A DNA stretch of 64,000 nt. Origin: Strobilurus pachycystidiatus (lineage: Eukaryota; Basidiomycota; Agaricomycetes; Agaricales; Physalacriaceae). Made by a program: the position numbers and the translations under genes. The notes beneath the pieces were generated by a model. It worked only from the letters and a program-made list of their open reading frames with translations. It made no database searches and had not been told where the DNA came from. The stretch covers positions 58,432-122,431 of the forward strand of contig JAHLMK010000038.1 in NCBI GenBank assembly GCA_019915135.1, given 5' to 3'. This document shows, piece by piece, positions 11,122-21,904 of this stretch. How positions within the stretch are numbered: the stretch's first letter is position 1; each line of letters begins with the position of its first letter.

Positions 11122-12078
11122 TCAGTCCTCTTTTTCGTCGAGGAAGAATACAACGTCGTCGACGTAGTGAATTTCGCGCCAGACGCTGTTGGAAGGGTTT
11201 CGAGCATTGCGTCTTTGTAAACGGGAACGACGTTGGAGTTCCTTTGAGAGAGGATTATAACGAACCACTCCATTACTAGTCAATGGTGATTCGATTGAGT
11301 ATATCGGTTCGATGTGAAGTTCTCTGATGAACCCAGGGGACCGTATTCGTCGAAGGGGTTTCTCCAGGTAGTACTGGGAGAAATGGTGCAGGTGTCGTCG
11401 GGTTTGTCGTTGCGAGGCGGGGAGGTGTCCCCCGGATATCTGTGAGAATGTTGCCAGGGCGAGTGTATACCCTTTTACAAAGGAACGGAGGAGGGGCCAG
11501 TCCTCCACTGTTCGAGATATTTGGTGGACCACGTCCATTATCCGTAGTACCTTTCGTGTTACTTCTAGGTGGGGTGGTGTCCCCTCCTCTTCGTCGCGTA
11601 AGATCGTCACCTGGGAGGAGATATATCGGAGTTGGGAGAATAACCGTATGTCGGTTTGGTCGAGTGGATCGAGGGATGGAGCTTCGTGCGAGGTGGTGCT
11701 GAGTACCAGAGTAGTTGTTGTGAACGGGCCTTGAGTTATTGATATGGTGTTGTACGGGCAGTAGGGAGACTTCGTCCTATTGTTACGACCTGATCCCGCC
11801 GTGACAAGGACTCGCTCACGATGGCGCGCCTCTACGCTCCAACCGTGGCTTTCCTGCGGGCACAACACGCATATCTCCGGGACGCATCCGTCCAGTCGCT
11901 TGGGAGGGATCGCGGAGGACCTCGACGGATGCTCCTCCGTATCGCCCAGAGAGTGAACACCCAGGAGACCCCGTCTCCTGGTGTCGCGCGCTTCATCGGA
12001 CCCGGTCCAAGATGTGGCGCATTGAGATCCTTCGTTCGAGGAGTGGGGGGCGATACCGGAGTCACCGAGGGAGGGCAT
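11122..12078 (-). CDS. Sense ORF of element B, starts in LTR, Gag-like position
   Basis: 318 residues. The ATG at 12078 lies in U5 and the frame reads out of the LTR through the primer-binding site. The N-terminal ~100 residues are Ser/Arg/Pro-rich with CVLC. The central part (about residues 120-270) is predicted helical with conserved Trp and Leu (VEDWPLLRSFVKGY). It ends YVDDVVFFLDEKED. Its homologue in the very diverged element D shares GSGRNNRTKSPYCP and the helical core (compare DVV..DW.LL.S.V.G, then R.HL..F...YLEKPLRRI). This supports a real protein. I infer a Gag-type role from position only. Confidence 0.65.
   Translation of the reverse strand: MPSLGDSGIAPHSSNEGSQCATSWTGSDEARDTRRRGLLGVHSLGDTEEHPSRSSAIPPKRLDGCVPEICVLCPQESHGWSVEARHRERVLVTAGSGRNNRTKSPYCPYNTISITQGPFTTTTLVLSTTSHEAPSLDPLDQTDIRLFSQLRYISSQVTILRDEEEGTPPHLEVTRKVLRIMDVVHQISRTVEDWPLLRSFVKGYTLALATFSQISGGHLPASQRQTRRHLHHFSQYYLEKPLRRIRSPGFIRELHIEPIYSIESPLTSNGVVRYNPLSKELQRRSRLQRRNARNPSNSVWREIHYVDDVVFFLDEKED
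11766..11778 (-). promoter_or_regulatory. Self-complementary primer-binding site of element B
   Basis: On the minus strand AGGACGAAGTCTC begins two bases after the 5' LTR. It is the exact complement of GAGACTTCGTCCT, read on the minus strand at 12156-12144 about 30 nt downstream of the TATA box, which is the expected RNA 5' end. This is the arrangement known for Tf1-type fold-back priming. Equivalent pairs are 18897-18909 with 19275-19287 (C) and 62453-62465 with 62831-62842 (D). Confidence 0.75.
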
Positions 12079-12664
12079 GGGGGGAGCCCTTGCTCAGAGG
12101 GAGTCAGAGTATCCGGCAAGAGAATGCGGAAGGAAACTTGATAAGGACGAAGTCTCACTATCTACTACAAAGAGCGTCTGTATTTATACGTCGACCTCTT
12201 GATGAATAACTCCTCTTCTCGAAGGTTCCGTCGGGAGCGCTCCCGACGCGTCGGGAGCGATGTGCTGCGGTAGCGCATGGTACCTTTGATCGAGCAAGGA
12301 AGGCGCGCTAGATCGAGCACCGCTGATTGGACGATGGGCGGGATAAGGCGGGATGAAGCGGGATAGGGCGGGCCGCCGCCCATGCCATGCGGGACTGATC
12401 AGAAGATAGCGATCATTGAGTCATTCCTCGACCCAATGGGGCGTCGCTCGCACGGAGTGGCGGGAATCGAGGGGAGGCGGCCGACGGATGTGACGTTGGT
12501 CCGGCTAGCGAGGCGCGGCGAGGCGCGTAGGGATCTGATCGCGTTCCATCGGCAACTCCCGTGATGGCGCGACCTGTTCTTCGGGATAAGTTCTCTCCTA
12601 TGTGGCGCACCCAATCTATAGTTCGTGCGCGATCTCGTGACAGGTCCACGACCGAGTCATGACA
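11781..12664 (-). repeat. 5' LTR of element B
   Basis: 884 bp. TATAAATA (complement at 12181-12188) lies 41-60 bp downstream (in the sense of transcription) of the perfect palindrome CGTCGGGAGCGCTCCCGACG at 12229-12248. A third half-copy follows at 12249-12259. The predicted RNA start is near 12156. Confidence 0.9.
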
Positions 12665-13096
12665 GACGGGCACGTCAAAGCCCACCGCAACAACGGCGGG
12701 CGGAAAAACACCCTCCCCAAATGTGCGACCGCTGAGCGAAACAGGATGAACTAGGAAAATAACTCCGTTAAACCAACCTCAGGGCCAAAAGGAAAGGAGG
12801 CTTACTAGCGAAGCCCATACCAAGGGATCAGTGATCTCCGCCGACGATGTCGAGGCCATTCGAAGGGCCTCGGTTATGCAACCGACGCAGCGCAACCAGG
12901 CCTCCACGACCGCAGGTGAAGGACGAGCAATGTCACCTCGCACCCAAACCAGGAAACCGTCCCGGGACAGCAAACAAATTCCGTTAACCACCAACGGGGC
13001 CGACACAAAGAGAGTGCTCAGACGACGAGGAGTAGGCATCCGCGGAGGAGTGGGCAAGCGAGTGGACGCGCGCAGCAACAAAGACACAGACGACAT
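12665..13096 (-). pseudogene. Antisense gene of element A, 5' half (split by B)
   Basis: Start at 13096, exon 1 to about 12806, the same GTAAGC...TTCCTAG intron, and the first part of exon 2 up to the B insertion at 12665. The rest lies at 8153-7690 on the far side of B. There intron 2 (GTATGG...CTAAC...TTCAG) and exon 3 are recognisable, but a Trp codon has become TGA. So the gene is inactivated both by insertion and by a nonsense change. Confidence 0.6.
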
Positions 13097-13885
13097 GGCA
13101 GGGAAGGGATGAGGAAGGAATTGGACGCAGAAAGAGTTTTTGTACTCCAATCCCTTCCTGGAGGCCCTGCTGGGAATTATCTTCCCATCCCCCAGAATCA
13201 GGACGATTCCCAAATCAGAAAACTTTAAGCTTTGGACAGTTGGGACAAACCGGATTCTCGACATATATTCAACGGAGGCGCGCTAAGAACTTCCACCGGA
13301 TTAGGAAATTACCGTCCTCAAAAAGGACGATCCAGCATGAGAAAGTGCCATTGGCAGAAGTTAACCACATCGGGGTCTGAGCGCGCGGCGTTCCAAAAAA
13401 ATCTCTAGGGAACGGCGATCATTGATAAAGCGCCTTGACGAGAGCAGGCATCGGGAAATCGCTGGAGAACGCCAGAATGTCTACGCCACAACTCTATTTG
13501 GACTACTTTATACTAAGCGGGGAGGCCTACCGGCGTGAAGAGGCATGCACGGCCATGTGACGAACGCGCCTGTAACCCACTCAGATCTAGGGACCAGCAT
13601 TTTACCCGAAAGAAGTCACAGCTAAAGAAGCGCACAGCCTTGGGCTCGTATCAAGAAACCAACGAACGTGCGGGTCCTTGTCCATTAAACTTTCGGTTTC
13701 TACCAAAATCAGCACTGGATGGGGATTCCTCAGAGAATCCCCAGGAGTATGACGCCCGTCACGTTGGGAATGACTCGACTGAATGTCCGACTCGGACTTG
13801 GTTCCTTCCCAAAAGAAATTGAAAAGCGCTGCCTACGGAACCTCCTCTTACGTTTCTCAGGACGAGAAACTTAAAGAGGGGATAT

Positions 13886-14293
13886 TGTCATGACTCGGTC
13901 CCGGACCCGTCACGAGATTGCGCGCAAACTATAGATTGGGTGCGCCACATCGGAGAAAACTTGTCCCGAAGAACATGTCGCGCCATCACGGGAGTTGCCG
14001 ATGGAACACGATCAGATTACTACGCGCCCCGCCGCGCCTTGCTAGCCAAATCAACGTCACATCCGTCGGCCGTCCCCCCCCCCGCTTCCCGCCGCTCCGT
14101 ACAAGCGACGCCCCATTGCGTCGAGGAATGACTCAATGATCGATCAGTCCCGCATGGCATGGGCAACGGCCCGCCCCATCCCGCCTTATCCCGCCTTATC
14201 CCGCCCATTGCCCAATCAGCGGCGCTCAATCTGGCGCGCTTTCCCTGTTTGGTCAAAAGCACCATGCGCAGCCGCAGCGTATCGCTCCCGACA
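13886..14293 (+). repeat. Truncated 3' LTR of element A
   Basis: Matches the first ~408 bp of the A LTR up to ATCGCTCCCGACA. It then switches to unrelated sequence just before the conserved palindrome and TATA box. Confidence 0.8.
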
Positions 14294-15279
14294 TTTGTTT
14301 CATGTTCCTACCATGTTGATCACACCCTCAGAATCATCCGTCATGAACTCGATGATACTCCAAATCTGCCACGCCACATTGAGTGTGTCTGCAAGTCTCA
14401 CCATCTGTGAAGTGTACTGATACAAGATCATAGAACCAATGTATTAATGCCAATACTGCCTTTGAGCCCTGCTTCATCTAAGTGGCCATTTGTTATGATC
14501 TTGGCCCGGAGGTCCGACAGGCACCAGGCCTCGCCGTCCTCCTGGTTCCCGAGAGGTCGTCTGGAACCCCTCGGGGCGCTCGAGGAGCGCACCCGCGGGC
14601 AAAATCTATATCTTGTTCCACCACGAACCCCGCTCACAGATATCGCCTCCGCGGAAGCATCGTCTTCCTCCCTGTCCCTGCAACATACCATTGGATACGA
14701 CCTTACGAGAAGCCAGCGTAACCGAGTTGCGGACTCTCTCTGTCATTTCGACACCTCAGGGAAAGCCTAGCAAACTAAGTAACATACGCGCCCACATCCG
14801 GATCACTCGGTCCGACTACAGGAAAGTTCGAGGGAACACTCTCGCCACATCAACTACCGAGCTCGCTCGTACAAATCTAGACTCAGCAGGGCGGCCGACC
14901 GCCATAGGAGAAAGACGCGTCCGACCGTCTCCGTTCGGCCGAGGACCTTTCCCAATTGCCCGCCCCTCGCACAATTATGTCCACGAGGGCTCTCCCCTCT
15001 GGTAGAGCTGGCTGGCGCTTCTTGAGAAGAAGCACCATGCGCTCCCATGATACCGCCTGCCCTATCGCGCCCATCGCCATCGATTCCGCCTCACGACCGC
15101 GTGGGTGAATTCCGCCGCTGATCAGCATCGACTCCCCGCCGCGTCGGCTGACAACCCGCCATCGCCGGACAGGCCTGGGTCGTTTACGCTTTTAGCCGGG
15201 ACCTCGAAGAAGGTTCTCGATGTTTGGAGAATGAGTCAGGAGCGCCCTTTTGGGTAAAGGGCGGGACAGCGCGGTCCCG
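14294..15279. other. Unassigned sequence between element A and element C
   Basis: GC-rich and without a recognisable gene. Short overlapping frames occur on both strands. Together with 19801-20100 it is the preinsertion sequence of C. That sequence has TATAAATACAGCGCT just right of the insertion point, so it may be part of another, unrecognised LTR. Confidence 0.3.
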
Positions 15280-15284
15280 CCGCC

Positions 15285-16168
15285 TGTTACGACCTGATCC
15301 CGCCGTGACAAGGACTCGCTCACGATGGCGCGCCTCTACGCTCCAACCGTGGCTTTCCTGCGGGCACAACACGCATATCTCCGGGACGCTTCCGTCCAGT
15401 CGCTTGGGAGGGATCGCGGAGGACCTCGACGGATGCTCCTCCGTATCGCCCAGAGAGTGAACACCCAGGAGACCCCGTCTCCTGGTGTCGCGCGCTTCAT
15501 CGGACCCGGTCCGAGATGTGGCGCATTGAGATCCTTCGTTCGAGGAGTGGGGGGCGATACCGGAGTCACCGAGGGAGGGCATGGGGGGAGCCCTTGCTCA
15601 GAGGGAGTCAGAGTATCCGGCAAGAGAATGCGGAAGGAAACTTGATAAGGACGAAGTCTCACTATCTACTACAAAGAGCGTCTGTATTTATATGTCGACC
15701 TCTTGATGAATAACTCCTCTTCTCGAAGGTTCCGTCGGGAGCGCTCCCGACGCGTCGGGAGCGATGTGCTGCGATAGCGCATGGTACCTTTGATCGAGCA
15801 AGGAAGGCGCGCTAGATCGAGCACCGCTGATTGGACGATGGGCGGGATAAGGCGGGATGAAGCGGGATAGGGCGGGCCGCCGCCCATGCCATGCGGGACT
15901 GATCAGAAGATAGCGATCATTGAGTCATTCCTCGACCCAATGGGGCGTCGCTCGCACGGAGTGGCGGGAATTGAGGGGAGGCGGCCGACGGATGTGACGT
16001 TGGTCCGGCTAGCGAGGCGCGGCGAGGCGCGTAGGGATCTGATCGCGTTCCATCGGCAACTCCCGTGATGGCGCGACCTGTTCTTCGGGATAAGTTCTCT
16101 CCTATGTGGCGCACCCAATCTATAGTTCGTGCGCGATCTCGTGACAGGTCCACGACCGAGTCATGACA
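15285..16168 (-). repeat. 3' LTR of element C
   Basis: 884 bp, nearly identical to the B LTRs. The palindrome and TATA box are intact. Confidence 0.9.
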
Positions 16169-16957
16169 ATATCCCCTCTTTAAGTTTCTCGTCCCGAGAA
16201 ACGTAAGAGGAGCTTCCGTAGGCAGCGCCTTTTCGATTTTGGGAAAGGACCAAGTCCGAGTCGGACATTCAGTCGAGTCATCTCCAACGTGACGGGCGTC
16301 ATACTCCTGGGGATTCTCTGGGGAATCCCCCGTCCAGTGCTGATTTTGGTGGAGACCGAAAGTTTAATGGACAAGGGCCCGCACGTTCGTTGGTTTCTTG
16401 ATACGAGCCCAAGGCTGTGCGCTTCTTTTTAGCTGTGACTTCCTTCGGGTACAATGCGGGTCCCTGGATTTGAGTGGGTTACAGGCGCGTTCGTCACATG
16501 GCCGTGCACGCCTCTTCACGCCGGGAGGCCTCTCCGCTTGGTATAGGACAGTCCGAATAGAGTGGTGGCGTAGGCATCCCGTCGTACTCCAGTGATTTCC
16601 CGACGCCTGATTTCGTCAAAGCGCCTTATCAATGATCGCCGTTCCCTAGAGATCTGTTTGGAACGCCGCGCGCTCAGACCCCGATGTCGTTAACTTCTGC
16701 CGATGGCATTTTCTCATACTGGATCGTCCTTTTCGAGGACGACAATTTCCTAATCCAGCGGAAGTTCTTAGCGCGCCTCCGTCGAATATATGTCGAGAAT
16801 CCGGTTCGTCCCAACTGTCCAAAGCTTAAAGTTTTCTGATTCGGGAATCGTCCTGATTCTGGGGGATGGGAAGGTAATTCCCGGCAGGGCCTCCAGGAAG
16901 GGATTGGAGTACAAAAACTCTTTCTGCGTCCAATTCCTTCCTCATTCCTTTCCTGCC

Positions 16958-17772
16958 ATGTCGTCCGTGTCTTCGTTGTTGCGCTCGCCCACTCGCTCGC
17001 CCACTCCTCCGCGGGTGTCTACCCCTCGTCGTTTGAGCACTCTCTTCGTGTCGGCCCCGCTGGTGGTCAACGGAATTCGTTTGCTGTCCCGGGACGGTTT
17101 CCTGGTTTGGGTGCGAGGTGATATTGCTCGTCCTTCACCCGCGATCGTGGAGGCCTGGTCGCGCTGCGTTGGTTGCATAACCGAGGCCCTCCGAATGGCC
17201 TCGACATCGTCGAAAGAGATTACTGATCCCTTGGTATGGGCTTCACTAGTAAGCCTCTTTTCCTTTTGGCCCCGAGGTTGGTTTTAACGGAGTCGTTTTC
17301 CTAGTTCGTCTTGTTTCGCTCATCAATCGCACATTTGGGGAGGGTGTTCTTTCGTCCGCCCTTGTCGTGGTGGGCTTTGACGCGCCCGTCTCCTTCGGCT
17401 ACCCTGCGGGCGTTCTCGACCTGTGCTTGGCTCCTGTTCGCCCCTCACGGTGTGGTTTTCGTCTATCGCCTCGCGATACTTTACTAACCGGGATGTTTTT
17501 CCTTGGACTTTTTAGTCAATGCCTTTCCTGGGTCGGCGCCGGACACGATGATGTACTGTGTCGACGCCTTCGACCTCATCCTTCGCTATCTTTGGGATCA
17601 CCTCTCCATCCGTCGCCTCATCGCCATCCTTTGGGCGTCGGAGCGGGATCCGGCCATTGCCGCCTGTTTTCATGAGTTCATGACTGCGGAGGAGACCCCA
17701 GGATCGGCGACCCGTTGGAACATGACTTTTGAGGAGTGGTCCCGGTCGATGGATTCGGCGCAGGGTTGGTGA
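16958..17772 (+). CDS. Antisense spliced gene of element C
   Basis: Same structure as in B: exons 16958-17248, 17305-17449 and 17516-17772, 230 residues, phase 0 and phase 1 introns. It is intact and oriented opposite to the LTRs. No function recognised. Confidence 0.65.
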
Positions 17773-18252
17773 GGGATGTGGTCGCTTCGAGGGGATGTCG
17801 TGGGGATTTTTTGAATGCATAGGTACGGGCATGGACCCAATACGTCTTCGATAGTAGTTCTCGATCCGCGCCTCTTGTACTTTTTATAAATCTATGCACC
17901 TGTCTTGATGTCGTTTGGTGTTGGTCGAGCGAGGAGACAATTCTCCTAGGTCGAGGACCTTTGGTGAGGCGTCGGAACTTGTCGCGTTCGCGCGTCGCGA
18001 TCGACTGATTGCAACGCGGTTCGTGGGATCGGGCCCTCGGCCCTGATCGCCGAGTGGTTGGGTTACCGCTTCCGCCGAGTGGGAGCCCTCTATTTCTCTT
18101 CGCGTTTTCCAGTTCGACCTCCCCGAGGTTCTGAGGACCGTTTTTCGTTACGCGGGGCCCTGTCGAATTGCCTAATTATCTGAGTCCTGGGTTGTCCGTG
18201 CCGAATAAATGTTGTTTCCGAAAATGGGGGGGGGCGCGTTGCGCGAAACCCA

Positions 18253-19209
18253 TCAGTCCTCTTTTTCGTCGAGGAAGAATACAACGTCGTCGACGTAGTG
18301 AATTTCGCGCCAGACGCTGTTGGAAGGGTTTCGAGCATTGCGTCTTTGTAAACGGGAACGACGTTGGAGTTCCTTTGAGAGAGGATTATAACGAACCACT
18401 CCATTACTAGTCAATGGTGATTCGATTGAGTATATCGGTTCGATGTGAAGTTCTCTGATGAACCCAGGGGACCGTATTCGTCGAAGGGGTTTCTCCAGGT
18501 AGTACTGGGAGAAATGGTGCAGGTGTCGTCGGGTTTGTCGTTGCGAGGCGGGGAGGTGTCCCCCGGATATCTGTGAGAATGTTGCCAGGGCGAGTGTATA
18601 CCCTTTTACAAAGGAACGGAGGAGGGGCCAGTCCTCCACTGTTCGAGATATTTGGTGGACCACGTCCATTATCCGTAGTACCTTTCGTGTTACTTCTAGG
18701 TGGGGTGGTGTCCCCTCCTCTTCGTCGCGTAAGATCGTCACCTGGGAGGAGATATATCGGAGTTGGGAGAATAACCGTATGTCGGTTTGGTCGAGTGGAT
18801 CGAGGGATGGAGCTTCGTGCGAGGTGGTGCTGAGTACCAGAGTAGTTGTTGTGAACGGGCCTTGAGTTATTGATATGGTGTTGTACGGGCAGTAGGGAGA
18901 CTTCGTCCTATTGTTACGACCTGATCCCGCCGTGACAAGGACTCGCTCACGATGGCGCGCCTCTACGCTCCAACCGTGGCTTTCCTGCGGGCACAACACG
19001 CATATCTCCGGGACGCTTCCGTCCAGTCGCTTGGGAGGGATCGCGGAGGACCTCGACGGATGCTCCTCCGTATCGCCCAGAGAGTGAACACCCAGGAGAC
19101 CCCGTCTCCTGGTGTCGCGCGCTTCATCGGACCCGGTCCAAGATGTGGCGCATTGAGATCCTTCGTTCGAGGAGTGGGGGGCGATACCGGAGTCACCGAG
19201 GGAGGGCAT
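18253..19209 (-). CDS. Sense ORF of element C, Gag-like position
   Basis: 318 residues, starting in the U5 part of the LTR and crossing the primer-binding site, as in B. One noticed substitution relative to B is Ser for Cys near residue 66 (LDGSVPE versus LDGCVPE). Intact. Confidence 0.65.
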   Translation of the reverse strand: MPSLGDSGIAPHSSNEGSQCATSWTGSDEARDTRRRGLLGVHSLGDTEEHPSRSSAIPPKRLDGSVPEICVLCPQESHGWSVEARHRERVLVTAGSGRNNRTKSPYCPYNTISITQGPFTTTTLVLSTTSHEAPSLDPLDQTDIRLFSQLRYISSQVTILRDEEEGTPPHLEVTRKVLRIMDVVHQISRTVEDWPLLRSFVKGYTLALATFSQISGGHLPASQRQTRRHLHHFSQYYLEKPLRRIRSPGFIRELHIEPIYSIESPLTSNGVVRYNPLSKELQRRSRLQRRNARNPSNSVWREIHYVDDVVFFLDEKED

Positions 19210-19795
19210 GGGGGGAGCCCTTGCTCAGAGGGAGTCAGAGTATCCGGCAAGAGAATGCGGAAGGAAACTTGATAAGGACGAAGTCTCACTATCTACTACA
19301 AAGAGCGTCTGTATTTATACGTCGACCTCTTGATGAATAACTCCTCTTCTCGAAGGTTCCGTCGGGAGCGCTCCCGACGCGTCGGGAGCGATGTGCTGCG
19401 GTAGCGCATGGTACCTTTGATCGAGCAAGGAAGGCGCGCTAGATCGAGCACCGCTGATTGGACGATGGGCGGGATAAGGCGGGATGAAGCGGGATAGGGC
19501 GGGCCGCCGCCCATGCCATGCGGGACTGATCAGAAGATAGCGATCATTGAGTCATTCCTCGACCCAATGGGGCGTCGCTCGCACGGAGTGGCGGGAATCG
19601 AGGGGAGGCGGCCGACGGATGTGACGTTGGTCCGGCTAGCGAGGCGCGGCGAGGCGCGTAGGGATCTGATCGCGTTCCATCGGCAACTCCCGTGATGGCG
19701 CGACCTGTTCTTCGGGATAAGTTCTCTCCTATGTGGCGCACCCAATCTATAGTTCGTGCGCGATCTCGTGACAGGTCCACGACCGAGTCATGACA
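18912..19795 (-). repeat. 5' LTR of element C
   Basis: 884 bp. It ends GAGTCATGACA and is followed by the target duplication CCGCC. Confidence 0.9.
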
Positions 19796-19800
19796 CCGCC

Positions 19801-21480
19801 CGACGTATAAATACAGCGCTATCATACTTGTAAAACCTTAGAGTGGACTTTACGTTTAACTATCCCGTTCTTCGTCCTCGTCCCCGTCTCCCCATTCAAC
19901 AGACCGTTCTCTTAGATATTGACCGGGTCGATCCCTAAGTGAACGCCCTCTCGCGAGAACAGACCAATAGACGACTCGGGGAGTCCGTCTGATTGACATC
20001 TCGACTCCCATTCGTGTTGATTCCTGCCAGCGGAACACTCTCGATTTCGACAGACAGCTCGACCTACTCAGGACCCTAGGACGGACGCTAACACCATTCA
20101 CACCACGTCAGGACTCCGGCAAACAACCAATCACCAGAGAATGTTTGGTCACAGGGCCACATCTATCCCACTGAGTTACTCCAAACGATGCTCCGGGAAA
20201 GACAATCTACTATCTCAGCCTTGGTAGTGTGGACATTTCTGAGCCTTCACTTCAAGCAGCCAAAGCAGTGGGTACTGTCTTCATGCATACCAATCTCACT
20301 AGGAGGAGCAGACAGTTATGGATCTGGTCAATTGCTGAACGCTGAGAGATTATAAATTATCCTGATGGTGATATCAATGGCCATATTGCACATCCTCACG
20401 CTCGTGATAGATATTTCAATCTCACACCTATAGAATCTACACCCACCGGGATTAAAAGAGTCTCAATACTGAAGCTTTATGCAAATAATGAAATCTAACT
20501 CCTCTGTATATTGTATGTCCGGACGTCGGGATATACGGACAATTTGGATGGCCGACATCGGGATGTCCGGCCAGTACCAATATGAGACTGATATTTGGAA
20601 CCCGGGAAATAATCTTGAATTGATTTTTAATTATACATACCCTCCAAATTCAAACATAATACATGGCTTACGTATAACTCAAATTCCCAGATGCCGAGTA
20701 CTTGATTTTCAGTGGCTCCTAGAATTATAGATACTAGCTGAGTTCAACAAACTCAGGAAGGCAGAGTTGATTCAAAATACCATACAAATACACTGAGTTG
20801 AAGAAAGCTTTCTGAACATAGAAAACTGTAAGAATGTTTCATTCATTCCTCACCGCTTGATATGTGATGTGAACTTTACCTTTGCCGCTATTTCAAGTTA
20901 TCCATGAATGGATAAGAAATTTTATATTCAAAGAGAATTCAGGGCTGTCAGGTAAGTGCTGGGAACGTCCTAAGTCTCTGAAATACTCACCCAAAATCAT
21001 AGCCCACAAAACTCACTTGAAATTTGAAATACACAAAAGATATAATAGACTCGAGTTTTATATTGAAATATTTGCTGTATTCAGAGTTCGCAACACATAC
21101 TTATTCTAATCTGGGGATTCCTGTTTGACCTGTGAAATCAAAATCTCCTAATTATTCCAATGGCCCGCATATTAATTGGGACTTAAACATACCCAAACCT
21201 ATACAAAATACTTACGTGTCGCCCCGGTACGACCTAATCCCTCTAGTGTAAGGCGCAAGGTTGAGAAATTGACAGCATGTCATACTTCATCAGTAAAAAA
21301 CTTACAGCAACACGCCTAGAAGTAAAATCTCATCCTTGGACAATACAAAGATTTGGTTGTATCAGCATAAAGCCGCATTTACAGCCTCCATGTAATCCAG
21401 GTAGTGATACAGCGGGCAATCTGGTTGCAGTTGGGTCTCTCCATCACTGTTGACTGGTAGAACATCAATATCTGGACTCA
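19801..21480. other. AT-richer intergenic sequence
   Basis: No supported gene. TATAAATACAGCGCT at 19805-19819 looks like a promoter, perhaps of a degraded LTR. A self-complementary CGTCGGGATATACGGAC...TCGGGATGTCCGG segment sits near 20520-20580. Confidence 0.3.
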
Positions 21481-21483
21481 GAG

Positions 21484-21836
21484 TGTCCAATTCATTGAGA
21501 TTGCCTGGGAGTTAGAACATCCCGGCCAGGCACGGTCGCCGCAGCCGGCCAAGTCAAACCAGTGGTTTCTTGCGTGGGATCAGTGATATTCCGCAGGAGA
21601 GCAGTAGTCTTCTGCGCGGGATCAGTGATGACTCGCACAAGAGAAGTAATCTCTTGCGGCAAACCATCGTGCATGGTACGGCACACGGCGGACATGACAC
21701 GGCAAAGGACTGGCCTCCTTCGGCAAATGAGTGACCCGACGCGGAGACACGCGTATCGACACCAGATTGTTGTAATAAGTATTGCAGTATGTGACTCGGC
21801 ATACGTACTATCAAAGGCTGGGACATCATGCATCAT
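21484..21836 (-). repeat. Dispersed coding repeat, copy 1
   Basis: The minus-strand frame contains degenerate repeats of the type ITDPTQETTGL ending in a Trp-Pro motif and CCGGGATGTTCTAAC. The same nucleotide block, diverged, lies on the plus strand at about 55240-55470 (GGCCGGGACC...GGTTCTAAC...CAATCTGAATT). The two define a dispersed repeat with a protein-like internal periodicity. Nature unknown. Confidence 0.4.
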
Positions 21837-21904
21837 GCATAAGTAAAGAGCTCAGCGCTGACTCAGTGACTGACCTTGCGTTTGTACTTTGGAGAAAAAG
21901 AAAT

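Larger units (their letters stand above)
8154..12664 (-). mobile_element. LTR retroelement B, full length, nested in A
   Basis: 4511 bp with 884-bp LTRs at 8154-9037 (3' LTR) and 11781-12664 (5' LTR) and a 2743-bp internal region. The flanks are GACGG at 8149-8153 and again at 12665-12669, a perfect 5-bp target duplication. The polypurine tract lies on the minus strand at 9038-9050. The primer-binding site is at 11766-11778, two bases inside the 5' LTR. By eye the LTRs differ at about four positions, so insertion is recent. It carries a 318-residue sense ORF and a spliced antisense gene. No reverse transcriptase, RNase H or integrase frame is seen, so it should depend on proteins supplied elsewhere. 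Confidence 0.93.
5753..14293 (+). mobile_element. LTR retroelement A (non-autonomous), interrupted by element B, 3' LTR truncated
   Basis: The 5' LTR is 5753-6625 (TGTCATGAC...GTAACA). The internal part is 6626-8153 plus 12670-13885, about 2744 bp, matching the 2743 bp of B and C. A polypurine tract AAAGAGGGGATAT lies at 13873-13885 and the 3' LTR starts at 13886. That LTR matches the 5' LTR only to 14293 and then changes abruptly, so the right target duplication is lost; the left flank is GAAGC. Element B sits in the middle. A is clearly older than B and C. Its sense ORF stops early, its antisense gene has a Trp-to-stop change, and its self-priming pair has two CpG-type mismatches. No reverse transcriptase, integrase or protease is visible. 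Confidence 0.85.
15285..19795 (-). mobile_element. LTR retroelement C, full length, near-identical to B
   Basis: 4511 bp, exactly the length of B. LTRs are 15285-16168 and 18912-19795 (884 bp each), with a 2743-bp internal region. CCGCC at 15280-15284 and 19796-19800 is a perfect 5-bp target duplication. By eye the LTRs differ at about four positions. The internal region matches B almost base for base, with one difference noticed at 9486 versus 16616. It therefore belongs to the same recent burst. It carries the same sense ORF, self-priming pair and antisense gene, and no polymerase. Confidence 0.93.

Noticed and set aside
11122..11175. YVDD near the end of the sense ORF of B as a reverse transcriptase active site
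   Set aside because: No other reverse transcriptase motif precedes it, and the protein ends a few residues later. The motif is missing from the D homologue's aligned end. Chance match.
14428..14691. Minus-strand ORF between elements A and C as a gene
   Set aside because: GC-rich chance frame with Arg/Asp-rich content, overlapping other open frames, no domain or splice sites.
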